From the NCBI RefSeq assembly GCF_002874775.1, contig NZ_CP020991.1, positions 1,865,225 to 1,929,224 on the forward strand: a DNA stretch of 64,000 bases, read 5' to 3'. The stretch comes from Monoglobus pectinilyticus (GTDB lineage Bacteria; Bacillota; Clostridia; Monoglobales; Monoglobaceae). The notes beneath the pieces were generated by a model. That model had not been told where the DNA came from, did not search any database, and worked only from the letters and a program-made list of their open reading frames with translations. Shown here piece by piece: positions 16,641 to 24,469 of the stretch (the first letter of the stretch is position 1; every line of letters starts with the position of its first letter). Both the position numbers and the translations under genes were made by a program.

Positions 16641-18458
16641 ATGGTAAGAGAAGATTTGAGAAATATTGCGATAATAGCACACGTTGACCATGGTAAGACG
16701 ACGCTTGTTGATGAAATGCTGAAACAGGGCGGAGTTTATAGAGAGAACCAGGTCGTTGAGGAACGCGTTATGGATAACAACGATTTGGAACGTGAACGCG
16801 GTATCACTATACTTGCTAAAAACACGTCTGTATATTACGACGGTATAAAGATGAATATAATTGATACGCCGGGTCACGCTGATTTCAGCGGAGAGGTTGA
16901 GCGTATTCTGAAGATGGTAAACGGTGTTATTTTGCTTGTTGACGCTGCTGAAGGTCCTATGCCTCAAACGAGATTTGTGCTTCAAAAGGCTCTTGAAATG
17001 AACCATCGTGTTATTGTTGTGGTTAATAAAATAGATAGAGCCGACGCCAGACTTGATGAAATCCCTGATGAAATTCTTGATCTTCTTATAGAGCTTGACG
17101 CCAATGACGAACAGTTGGAAAGTCCCATACTTTTCTGTTCAGGCAGGGCAGGAACCGCTTCGCTTTCCCAGTATGAAGAGGGAAAAGATCTTAAGGTGCT
17201 GTTTGAAACAATAAAAGATTATATCCCGGCGCCTGAGGGAGATGCTGATGGCCCTATGCAAATGCTGGTGTCTTCAATAGATTATAATGATTATGTGGGC
17301 AGAATCGGAATCGGCAGAATTGAGAGAGGCTGTGTAAAACAGAATCAGGAAGTTATGGTATCTGAATATCATAATAACCATGAACCCTATAAGGCAAAAA
17401 TGGTCAATCTTTATCAGATAGACGGTCTTAACAGAACTGCTGTTGATGAGGCAAAAGTTGGGGATATTATATGTTTTTCGGGTATTCCTGAAATAACTAT
17501 CGGAGATACAATAGCTTCACCTGAGGACCCGGCTCCTCTTCCGTTTGTGAAGATAAGCGAACCTACTATTGAGATGACGTTTTCTGTAAATGACAGTCCG
17601 TTTGCAGGCAGAGAGGGTAAGTTTGTAACTTCACGCCAGCTGCGCGACCGTTTGATGAGAGAACTTTTAAAGGATGTTTCATTGAGGGTAACAGAAGGAG
17701 AGTCAACAGACAGTTTTAATGTTGCCGGCAGAGGTGAAATGCACATTTCTATATTGATTGAAACTATGCGCCGCGAGGGATATGAGTTTTCAGTCGGAAC
17801 TCCAAGAGTTCTGTATAAGGAAGTCGACGGAGTAAAATGTGAACCTATAGAAAGACTTATTATTGATGTTCCTGAAGAGAGCGTAGGCGCGGTAATGGAT
17901 AAAATCGGACAGCGTAAAGGCGAAATGGTTTCGATGACTCCTCAGGGCGGAAGAATGAAACTTGAATATTTAATACCTGCCCGCGGGTTGCTGGGATACA
18001 GAAATGAGTTTTTAACTGATACAAAGGGCGAGGGTATACTGAACTCGGTTTTTTATGAGTATCAGCCATATAAGGGTGAGATAAGCAGCAGGCACACTGG
18101 TTCTTTGGTGGCGTTTGAGACCGGTGAAGCCGTAGGATATGGTTTGTTTAAGGTTCAGGACAGAGGCTCGCTGTTTATTACTCCGGGAACTAAAGTATAC
18201 GAGGGTATGGTTGTTGGAATAAACCCTAAAGCGGAGGATATGAACGTTAATGTTTGTAAGAAAAAACAGCTGACAAATACCCGTGCTTCCGGAAGCGATG
18301 ACGCTCTTAAACTGGTTCCGCCCGTTCAGATGAGCCTTGAGGCTTGCTTAGAGTTTTTGGCGGAGGATGAACTTCTTGAAGTTACACCTGAAAGTTTAAG
18401 AATCAGAAAAAAGATATTGAATAATCAGCTTCGTGCCAAAGCTAGAAATAAGAATTAA
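16641..18458 (+). CDS. typA: Ribosome-associated translational GTPase TypA/BipA
   Basis: The start at 16641 is preferred over the in-frame upstream start at 16608: GAAGGAG lies upstream and MVREDLRNIAIIAHVDHGKTT is the normal family N-terminus. The 605-residue product has the G1 loop (AHVDHGKTT), switch II (DTPGHADF), G4 (NKID), an EF-G-like domain and the C-terminal BipA domain. TypA/BipA binds the 70S ribosome near the EF-G site and is needed for growth under stress and at low temperature. It is monocistronic, between its own promoter and two terminators. Confidence 0.96.
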   Translation: MVREDLRNIAIIAHVDHGKTTLVDEMLKQGGVYRENQVVEERVMDNNDLERERGITILAKNTSVYYDGIKMNIIDTPGHADFSGEVERILKMVNGVILLVDAAEGPMPQTRFVLQKALEMNHRVIVVVNKIDRADARLDEIPDEILDLLIELDANDEQLESPILFCSGRAGTASLSQYEEGKDLKVLFETIKDYIPAPEGDADGPMQMLVSSIDYNDYVGRIGIGRIERGCVKQNQEVMVSEYHNNHEPYKAKMVNLYQIDGLNRTAVDEAKVGDIICFSGIPEITIGDTIASPEDPAPLPFVKISEPTIEMTFSVNDSPFAGREGKFVTSRQLRDRLMRELLKDVSLRVTEGESTDSFNVAGRGEMHISILIETMRREGYEFSVGTPRVLYKEVDGVKCEPIERLIIDVPEESVGAVMDKIGQRKGEMVSMTPQGGRMKLEYLIPARGLLGYRNEFLTDTKGEGILNSVFYEYQPYKGEISSRHTGSLVAFETGEAVGYGLFKVQDRGSLFITPGTKVYEGMVVGINPKAEDMNVNVCKKKQLTNTRASGSDDALKLVPPVQMSLEACLEFLAEDELLEVTPESLRIRKKILNNQLRAKARNKN

Positions 18459-18521
18459 TTTAACAATATTTTCAATGGCGCAAGTAATAAAAGATGATTT
18501 TAAAATGAAACAATAAAAAAG

Positions 18522-18555
18522 ATGGCGAACACAAAATGTGTTTGCCATTTTTTAT
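18522..18555 (+). terminator. Terminator of typA
   Basis: A 12-bp stem with one G-U (atggcgaacaca / tgtgtttgccat), a 3-nt loop and six T. Confidence 0.92.
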
Positions 18556-18601
18556 CCAAATATAAAACGATATAAATGTTGCTTAAATATAAAAGCTTAA
18601 T

Positions 18602-18648
18602 AAAAACCGCACGTTCCTTATTAACTGGAATAAGCGGTTTTTATTTTT
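18602..18648. terminator. Bidirectional terminator between typA and the minus-strand gene
   Basis: aaaaaccgc and gcggttttt pair around an interior with ttcc/ggaa pairing. A-run and T-run on the two sides let it work in both directions, so it can also end the minus-strand gene at 18773. Confidence 0.75.
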
Positions 18649-18772
18649 ATATATCAACTTACTGTATAATTTTTTAAAAGAATTTTATATAATGTATCTT
18701 ATAGAAACAATGATTTTTGGCATTCTCCGAAAACTATATCAACCTGCATTGAAATAAATAAACCTTTGATGC

Positions 18773-19246
18773 TCATCCGCAATATGATAATTCTCTTTCT
18801 AAGAACTGCTTAATATATGGATTGTTTTCTTCGCTTAAAGCGGGCATAAAAGCCATATAACGGCATTTTTGATATTGCTCGCCGTCCAGTTCAAAAGAAT
18901 AACCGGTTACACATTTTGGATTGCAATCATCAGGATTGAGCAGTCGTTTACAGACAGACGCCTTCCGTATATCCTTTTTCATTTTCTCAGGAAGTGTGTT
19001 TAAAAAGTCTTGGTAATTATTTAGGTGTTCAGGATAAATTCTAATCTTCATGCCGGTTTTGCGGGTTACAAAGTTAGCTAAAGTCCTTTTTGGTTTGTTT
19101 AAAATATAGGAAACAACATATCCGCTTTTAGCTTCTTTTATGTCACACTTACATCCTTGATCTGTTAAATAGTTGTTTATTTGGGTTACAAAATCTTGAA
19201 AGCGTTCATCAACCGTTTCAAGAAATAACATAAATTGATTATCCAT
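18773..19246 (-). CDS. Conserved Cys-containing protein of unknown function
   Basis: 157 residues, soluble, no signal peptide or membrane segment. It has an alpha/beta look with a basic middle (KPKRTLANFVTRKTG) and a Cys-rich second half (VCKRLLNPDDCNPKCVTGYSF, then QKCRYMAF), where four Cys could hold a metal. I recall similar unnamed proteins in gut Clostridia but know of no function. AAGGAG precedes the start. It faces typA and shares its terminator region. Confidence 0.7.
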   Translation of the reverse strand: MDNQFMLFLETVDERFQDFVTQINNYLTDQGCKCDIKEAKSGYVVSYILNKPKRTLANFVTRKTGMKIRIYPEHLNNYQDFLNTLPEKMKKDIRKASVCKRLLNPDDCNPKCVTGYSFELDGEQYQKCRYMAFMPALSEENNPYIKQFLERELSYCG

Positions 19247-19810
19247 AGTTTAACTCCTTATTTTTTAGTTATAAGTATCTGTACTTTATATTGGGCGTTT
19301 TTCTCGGGGCATGGTTCAAATATACTTCAATTGTTTAATCTTTCTATCCAGTCCTTTTCTCTCCTTTTCAATGATAATTATAATATTTGCTGCAATGGTT
19401 GTCCTCTCTTTATCTGCACGAAAAAGAGAGGTAATATTTTATATAAGTTCATATATTATTTTCTGGTATCAGGATAATATTAATCAGTTTTCCGTTCGAA
19501 GGTTGAATTTATAAGGCAGATAAAAGATGTGATTATCACTCTCTGTTATTTTTCTTGTAAAGAAAATTTGAAGCGTAATATAAAATGGTTTATAAAAGCG
19601 GTATATTTTTCGTGAGAAAATGGGATGCCAACGATTTGACAGTATAAAAAAGAACCGCCTATAATTTATTATATCATAAGCGGTCTTTTGTGTCATTGTT
19701 AATTTTTACTTTTTTTGTTTGAATTGCTGATAATGTTATTAATTATTAATAAGTGAGTGCTCTTATCCTATTTTATAATTTGTATAAACATCTATAAGAT
19801 TGGAAAATTA
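19247..19810. other. Intergenic region without a credible gene
   Basis: AT-rich. Short frames here lack ribosome sites or are low-complexity hydrophobic runs. The only clear element is the terminator at 19646-19684; the promoter of the minus-strand gene at 18773 must lie here but no good hexamer pair stands out. Confidence 0.6.
19646..19684 (-). terminator. Terminator downstream of DAHP synthase
   Basis: On the minus strand a 9-bp stem with one G-U (accgcttat / ataggcggt), a 13-nt loop and a TCTTTTTT tail. It also has Ts on the plus side. It lies about 125 bp after the DAHP synthase stop. Confidence 0.7.
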
Positions 19811-20845
19811 TTATATAAGCTGGTCAGCCAGTTTATAAATCATCGTTTCGGTATCTTTCCAGCCCAAACAAGGGTCTGTAATAGATTTTCCATAAATGCT
19901 GTTTTCTCCTATCTTTTGATTACCCTCTTCGATGTAGCTTTCAACCATAAAGCCTTTTATCATTTTCCTAAGAAGCGGTTCGTACGCCATACTGTGCATA
20001 ACTTCTGAGGCTATCCGAGGCTGCTGATTAAACTGTTTTGCAGAATTATTATGATTGGTATCAATAATTACAGCAGGGTTTTCAAAACCTTTCTCATCAT
20101 ACTCGCTGGCTATTCTAAGCAGGTCTTCATAATGATAGTTTGGTATGTTTCTGCCGCGTTCGTCTATTCCGCCTCTGAGGATAGCGTGAGCGTATGGATT
20201 TCCATTTGTAGTCACTTCATGGTTTTGGTATATGAAGTCATGACCATGCTGCGCAGCATAAATTGCGTTAAACATAACTCCGGTATCGCCACCGGTACCG
20301 TTTTTCATACCGATGGGCATATCAAGTCCGCTGGCAACAAGTCTATGCTGTTGGTTTTCAACTGAGCGGGCTCCTACGGCAACATATCCTAAAAGATCGT
20401 CTAGATATGGGTGGTTGCCCGGATAGAGCATTTCATCAGCAGATACAAAACCTGTCTCTCTAAGAACTCTAAGGTGCATTTGACGTATCGCTTTTATACC
20501 TTCAAAAGCGTTGGGCGCTTCATTAGGGTCGGGCTGGTGCATCATGCCTTTATAACCCTCTCCTGTGGTTCTAGGTTTGTTGGTGTATACTCTCGGCACC
20601 AAAAGAATTTTATCATTCACTTCATTCTGAACAGAGGCGAGCCGTGATATGTAGTCGCAGACAGAATCTTCGTTGTCAGCCGAGCACGGACCTATTATAA
20701 GAAGTATTCTGTTGTCTTTGCCGGACAAAACAGCTTCTATTTCACTTATGCGTTTAATACGGATTTCTGCGCTGTCAGACGGTACCGGTAAAAGTTCTTT
20801 CAAGTGTTCCGCTGAAGGCATTTCTTTTTTAAATGTAAAACTCAT
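19811..20845 (-). CDS. aroF: Class I 3-deoxy-7-phosphoheptulonate (DAHP) synthase
   Basis: 344 residues, normal for the AroF/G/H type (class I-alpha). It condenses PEP and erythrose-4-phosphate, the first step of the shikimate pathway. Visible landmarks: IIGPCSADN near the N-terminus, PRVYTNKPRTTGEGYKG, GARSVENQQHR, PIGMKNGTGGD, and the metal/substrate residues in DTNHNNSAKQ and GFMVESYIEEG. This type is usually feedback-inhibited by one aromatic amino acid; which one is not readable here. AAAAGGAG precedes the start. It lies directly downstream of tRNA-Trp on the same strand, with a terminator between. Confidence 0.95.
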   Translation of the reverse strand: MSFTFKKEMPSAEHLKELLPVPSDSAEIRIKRISEIEAVLSGKDNRILLIIGPCSADNEDSVCDYISRLASVQNEVNDKILLVPRVYTNKPRTTGEGYKGMMHQPDPNEAPNAFEGIKAIRQMHLRVLRETGFVSADEMLYPGNHPYLDDLLGYVAVGARSVENQQHRLVASGLDMPIGMKNGTGGDTGVMFNAIYAAQHGHDFIYQNHEVTTNGNPYAHAILRGGIDERGRNIPNYHYEDLLRIASEYDEKGFENPAVIIDTNHNNSAKQFNQQPRIASEVMHSMAYEPLLRKMIKGFMVESYIEEGNQKIGENSIYGKSITDPCLGWKDTETMIYKLADQLI

Positions 20846-20865
20846 ATAAAAACTCCTTTTATTTA

Positions 20866-20896
20866 CAAAAAAAGCCCGAAATTTTCATTTCAGGCT
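20866..20896 (-). terminator. Terminator between tRNA-Trp and DAHP synthase
   Basis: A minus-strand 10-bp stem with one G-U (agcctgaaat / atttcgggct), a 4-nt loop and seven T. Any transcript reaching aroF from the tRNA promoter must read through it. Confidence 0.88.
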
Positions 20897-20902
20897 ATTT
20901 AT

Positions 20903-20978
20903 TGGCAGGGGTAGTAAGATTTGAACTCACGGCACGCGGTTTTGGAGACCGCTGCTCTACCAACTGAGCTATACCCCT
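20903..20978 (-). tRNA. tRNA-Trp (anticodon CCA)
   Basis: A full cloverleaf on the minus strand: acceptor AGGGGTA/TACCCCT, D arm AGCTCAGTTGGTAGAGC, anticodon loop TCTCCAA within a CGGT.../...ACCG stem, T arm with GTTCAAATC, discriminator G and an encoded CCA (20905-20903). Length 76. Confidence 0.97.
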
Positions 20979-20993
20979 AAATTCAACTTTGAC

Positions 20994-21022
20994 ATTATAA
21001 CATGATTTTTTTTATATGTCAA
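20994..21022 (-). promoter_or_regulatory. Promoter of tRNA-Trp
   Basis: On the minus strand: consensus TTGACA (21022-21017), 17-bp spacer, TATAAT (20999-20994), just before the tRNA. Confidence 0.9.
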
Positions 21023-21123
21023 GCCTGAATTTTAAATTTTGCTTATTATATTAGTTAACGCCATATTAATTAACGTCGTCCTCAAAATACCATAACATGC
21101 TATAATATTTTTTGTGTCTTATA

Positions 21124-21152
21124 TTGTAATTTTATGAATATCATGGTATAAT
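21124..21152 (+). promoter_or_regulatory. Promoter of the secreted protease gene
   Basis: TTGTAA, 17-bp spacer, TGG-TATAAT (extended -10). Confidence 0.65.
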
Positions 21153-21241
21153 AATAAAATGCTTTATAATTTTATAACATAAGAAATAGGTTGGAGGGTT
21201 ATTTAATTAAAGTAAATTAAATTTCTGTCAGAGGTGTAATT

Positions 21242-23557
21242 ATGAAAAAGTTAAAAAGTATCGTATTACTGCTCGTTTTTGCTATTGTGATAACTGGATC
21301 CGGATATGCTGAGTCAATCGGTGCTGATGTTATATACAGCGGCGGGATTGTAGCTGAACAGACCGGCGCATATCAGGATTACCTTAAAAATCCATCGGCT
21401 TATACAGTCATTCCTGAGCCTGTGGAATTTGGAAAAAGCGAATCTTCTGCTTATCTTGAAGAGGTTATGCCTGAAAAGTATAATACTGAAACGGATGCAG
21501 GAAAAGACAAGAAAGACTTCCCTGCGGTAAGGGACCAAAATATTGACGGTGACTGCTGGGCGTTTGCAAATACTGCTGCCCAGGAATATTCTAATGTTGT
21601 TCTTAACAACAAGAGCTATAAGAATGATAATGAAATACTTTCAGAATACCACATGGCGGCTGCAATGAATTATACCAATGATGAGGGATATAAAACTTTT
21701 ACATGGGATAACAAAACCGGCGGTAATACTGCTATGGCGGTTGCGTATATGTCGAGGGAGACCGGCGGAGGTTCTGTATTATTAAAGGATTTTGATAATA
21801 GTAAATATTTAAAGTATACCGGGGACAGAACAGATTATTCATCTCTTTTGGGTATCGACAGAGCCGGAAAGCTTATTTCGCAGGAGAGTATTACAAATTT
21901 ATACGAGGGCAGTTCTGTTCTAGATTATAGTTATGAAGACGGTTCTATAAAGAATATTAAGTATCATAAAAATGAATCGGTTATAAACGCGATAAAAGCC
22001 GGGATTATGAAATACGGCGCGGTGGCAGTGTCCTATCTTTCTAATGAAAGCCATGACGGATATTATAATTCGAAAACCGGAGCTTATTGCGGAAGCTGGA
22101 GTGATTTGCTTAATGGAACAGCTCCTGATAATAACAAAGTTAGCTTTTATCAAAATGACGGTTCTATAAAATATAAATTTAATACGCCTACTAATCACGC
22201 AGTAACGCTGATAGGCTGGGATGATAATTATTCATACACAAACTTTAAAACTAAACCTTCATCTTATGACGGAAAAGATTATAATTATGAGAATGGGGCT
22301 TGGATAGTAAGAAACAGCTGGGGAAGCGATTGGGCCAATGATGGATATGAGTATATTTCTTATATGGATCCAACTATAGGTTTTTCGGCTTCCGGGTATA
22401 AATTTTCAGATGAAACTGATGAGAATATTTATTCTTATGATTATGTTGGCTTGATGGGAAGTATTAGTCTTAAGAATAGTTTTGGCTGTACGTATCAGGC
22501 AATACGGTTTGAAACGAGCGGCAAGGAACCTTTAAAATCTATTGGTTTATATGCGTTAGATATGGATGATACTTTTGAAATAATGGTTGACAGCAGTCCT
22601 AAAGATACTTCGCTGCCAATGAACCTTTCAGAAAGCGAGTTTAAAAATAATAGGGTGAATTTGAAAGATCCGGATACCGGCGTAATTTCAAAATCAGTAC
22701 AATTTTCTTCACCCGGGTACAAGGTTTTAGATTTAGCTGCCCCTATTGATGTTAATGGAAGCTTTTATATATATGTTAGACAGTCTAATGATTCGAAGAC
22801 ATCCACTGATGAATATAGAATAGCCGGATGTACTAAAGGCGTTAATGCTTCGTACTATCAGCCTGAGAAAAATGTATGTTTTTATTCCTCTTCGAAGAGG
22901 GGCGATACAATTAATGGCTGGGGTGATATATATTTGAGCGGATATAATTGGTGTATTAAAGCTTATACCGGCTCAAACAGCTTAAAGCCGTCCGCTTCGC
23001 CATTGCCAACCACATCTCCGACTCAAGAGCCAATAGCGTCTGAATCACCGAGTCCAACGTCCGCCCCAACGCAAGAGCCGGTAGTTTCGGAATCTCCAAG
23101 TCCAACGTCCGCCCCAACGCTGGAGCCGATAGTTTCAGAGTCCCCGAATCCAACTTCTGCTCCGACGCAGGAACCTATAGTAACAGATTCGCTAACTATG
23201 ACCCCAACTTTTGCTCCGGTTGTTTCACCAACGGCAGAACCAATTGTGTCTCCTTATCCCGAAAAGTTTGGAGAACCGGAAATCGTAGTAAATAAAGCTG
23301 AACAGACCGTAGATGTGACTGTGACGCGAGTTGACGCAAGCTGTGAAGATAGCGCTGTATTAGTTGGGATCTATAACAGTAACGGAATTTTGGTAGGATT
23401 TAGAAAGATAACTTCTGTGTTTGATGAAAACGGAACTTTTATGATAAGCGGAGTTGAATACGGCGGATTAAATGCCAATACATTAAAAGTGTTTATTTGG
23501 AGCGATATGGGAGACATACCATATCTTGATTCTCCACAGAGTGTTGATTTAAATTAA
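21242..23557 (+). CDS. Secreted papain-family (C1) cysteine protease with PT linker and C-terminal beta domain
   Basis: 771 residues. A signal peptide (about 1-24) and short propeptide-like stretch precede a C1A-type catalytic domain (about 90-400). The catalytic set is intact: Gln99 and Cys105 (DQNIDGDCWAF), His319 (TNHAVTLIGWDD) and Asn358 (VRNSWGSDWANDGY). Residues 400-575 are a beta-rich extension. A Ser/Pro/Thr linker with repeated SESPSPTSAPTQEP units (about 580-675) leads to an 85-residue domain ending with a KVFIWSDM block, which resembles the N-terminal domain of the beta-helix protein at 59375. There is no SLH repeat, so it is probably released or held by the C-terminal domain. AGAGGTG precedes the start, and it has its own promoter and terminator. 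Confidence 0.9.
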   Translation: MKKLKSIVLLLVFAIVITGSGYAESIGADVIYSGGIVAEQTGAYQDYLKNPSAYTVIPEPVEFGKSESSAYLEEVMPEKYNTETDAGKDKKDFPAVRDQNIDGDCWAFANTAAQEYSNVVLNNKSYKNDNEILSEYHMAAAMNYTNDEGYKTFTWDNKTGGNTAMAVAYMSRETGGGSVLLKDFDNSKYLKYTGDRTDYSSLLGIDRAGKLISQESITNLYEGSSVLDYSYEDGSIKNIKYHKNESVINAIKAGIMKYGAVAVSYLSNESHDGYYNSKTGAYCGSWSDLLNGTAPDNNKVSFYQNDGSIKYKFNTPTNHAVTLIGWDDNYSYTNFKTKPSSYDGKDYNYENGAWIVRNSWGSDWANDGYEYISYMDPTIGFSASGYKFSDETDENIYSYDYVGLMGSISLKNSFGCTYQAIRFETSGKEPLKSIGLYALDMDDTFEIMVDSSPKDTSLPMNLSESEFKNNRVNLKDPDTGVISKSVQFSSPGYKVLDLAAPIDVNGSFYIYVRQSNDSKTSTDEYRIAGCTKGVNASYYQPEKNVCFYSSSKRGDTINGWGDIYLSGYNWCIKAYTGSNSLKPSASPLPTTSPTQEPIASESPSPTSAPTQEPVVSESPSPTSAPTLEPIVSESPNPTSAPTQEPIVTDSLTMTPTFAPVVSPTAEPIVSPYPEKFGEPEIVVNKAEQTVDVTVTRVDASCEDSAVLVGIYNSNGILVGFRKITSVFDENGTFMISGVEYGGLNANTLKVFIWSDMGDIPYLDSPQSVDLN

Positions 23558-23581
23558 TATAAAGTTTTAGATAATAGAAAG

Positions 23582-23611
23582 GCCTCCATTTTTTAGTATG
23601 GAGGCTTTTTG
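23582..23611 (+). terminator. Terminator of the protease gene
   Basis: An 8-bp perfect stem (gcctccat / atggaggc), an 8-nt loop and a T5 run. Confidence 0.9.
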
Positions 23612-23708
23612 CTGTATGTGTTAAAAATATTAAGAGTTTTATTTAAGTAAAGAGCGTATATAAGGATATAATAACATTTATCAGAGATATTTTTTAAACT
23701 TTTATTAT

Positions 23709-23879
23709 TTAGTTGTTTTCGGTTTCATCATTCATACATATATCATACATTTCGCCTGTTTTTATAAGTGAAAACTGAAGTCTTGCATCGGCTTCACTGA
23801 TTTGGCCGTTACGTATCTGCTCAATCGCTTTTTCAATATCTTTGCGCATAACAAAGTACGCTCTTTTATAGTTAATCAA
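23709..23879 (-). CDS. Small 56-residue protein, divergent from a ribbon-helix-helix gene
   Basis: A short frame that starts with TTG (23879-23877), with GAGGTGAT 5 nt upstream, and ends at TAA. The product is acidic and helical in pattern: YKRAYFVMRKDIEKAIEQI is followed by RNGQISEADARLQF and an EN-rich end. The MRKDIEKAIEQIRNGQIS segment resembles a short helical hairpin; no family is recognised. Ribosome site, promoter and a shared operator with the divergent regulator support it being real. An ATG nine codons downstream has no ribosome site. Confidence 0.7.
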   Translation of the reverse strand: MINYKRAYFVMRKDIEKAIEQIRNGQISEADARLQFSLIKTGEMYDICMNDETENN

Positions 23880-23912
23880 AATATCACCTCAAACTGTTTT
23901 GATGTTACATAT

Positions 23913-23952
23913 TATGTTATTAAGTATAACATATATTCTGTGCTTTTGTCAA
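23913..23952. promoter_or_regulatory. Palindromic operator overlapping the divergent promoter
   Basis: Perfect 8-bp inverted arms tatgttat (23913-23920) and ataacata (23926-23933). The minus-strand promoter TTGACA (23952-23947) with TTATAC or TATACT (about 23929-23923; spacer 17 or 18) has its -10 inside the palindrome. The symmetry suits binding by the dimeric ribbon-helix-helix protein encoded next to it. A plus-strand TATAAT at 23957-23962 could serve the regulator gene but lacks a good -35. Confidence 0.7.
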
Positions 23953-23980
23953 CATATAATTTATTATGAGGTGATAACTA

Positions 23981-24175
23981 GTGAAAGAGGATAAATTAAA
24001 AATATCCAAGAGAAGGCTGAAGGGGGACGATGGATTTAAAGTCTTTTCGGTAAGACTGGAACAGGGGCTCGTTGACAGAATAGATAATATTGCCGAATAT
24101 ACAAATAGGTCGAGAAATGAATTAATTGGTATTTTGCTTAGATATGCTGTAGAAAATTGCGAGATAACAGACTAA
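23981..24175 (+). CDS. Ribbon-helix-helix DNA-binding protein
   Basis: 64 residues, GTG start with GAGGTGAT 6 nt upstream. The basic N-terminus is followed by FKVFSVRLEQGLVDRIDNIA and the NRSRNELIGILLRYAVEN helices: a beta strand with alternating residues, helix A, an N-R-S-R-N turn and helix B. That is the Arc/CopG (RHH) fold, which binds DNA as a dimer through the strand. With the palindrome between it and the divergent 56-residue gene, autoregulation is likely. An antitoxin role is conceivable, but no toxin family is recognised in the neighbour. Confidence 0.85.
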   Translation: MKEDKLKISKRRLKGDDGFKVFSVRLEQGLVDRIDNIAEYTNRSRNELIGILLRYAVENCEITD

Positions 24176-24204
24176 ACATCTGAATTTAAGTTATTATATT
24201 AAGT

Positions 24205-24281
24205 ACGCGTCTTATTTTTAAACAGTCTAAATTGTGCTTGTTGTACAATTTGAAGCTGCTTATTTATAAGACGTGTTTTAA
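24205..24281 (+). other. Two-tier hairpin after the RHH gene
   Basis: Outer arms acgcgtcttat (24205-24215) and ataagacgtgt (24266-24276) pair over 11 bp with one G-U. Inside, aaattgt (24229-24235) pairs with acaattt (24245-24251). Only a short TTTT follows. It may be a weak terminator or a structured RNA element. Confidence 0.55.
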
Positions 24282-24374
24282 TGTCTGAATTAAACTTTAT
24301 AATTTATTGTACTTTGCTTTTGATTTGGGGAATTTTTGGAAATCTTTTATTTATTGATTTGTGTATCTGTCAAA

Positions 24375-24410
24375 TTGACAAAGTGTAAAAGTTGTGCTAT
24401 AATTTACACT
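24375..24410 (+). promoter_or_regulatory. Promoter of the GHL10-SLH gene with overlapping palindromes
   Basis: Consensus TTGACA (24375-24380), 17-bp spacer, TATAAT (24398-24403). A 13-bp palindrome tgtcaaattgaca covers the -35, and inverted arms agtgtaaa (24382-24389) / tttacact (24403-24410) flank the -10. Both could be regulator sites. Confidence 0.75.
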
Positions 24411-24469
24411 CGTTTCATATAATATTTTAGAGTGAGACAAGATATAAAATGTACATAGGAGGAAACGTA

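Noticed and set aside
19311-19514. Possible small hydrophobic membrane protein
   Set aside because: Hydrophobic residues here follow from TT-rich DNA; there is no ribosome site or promoter.
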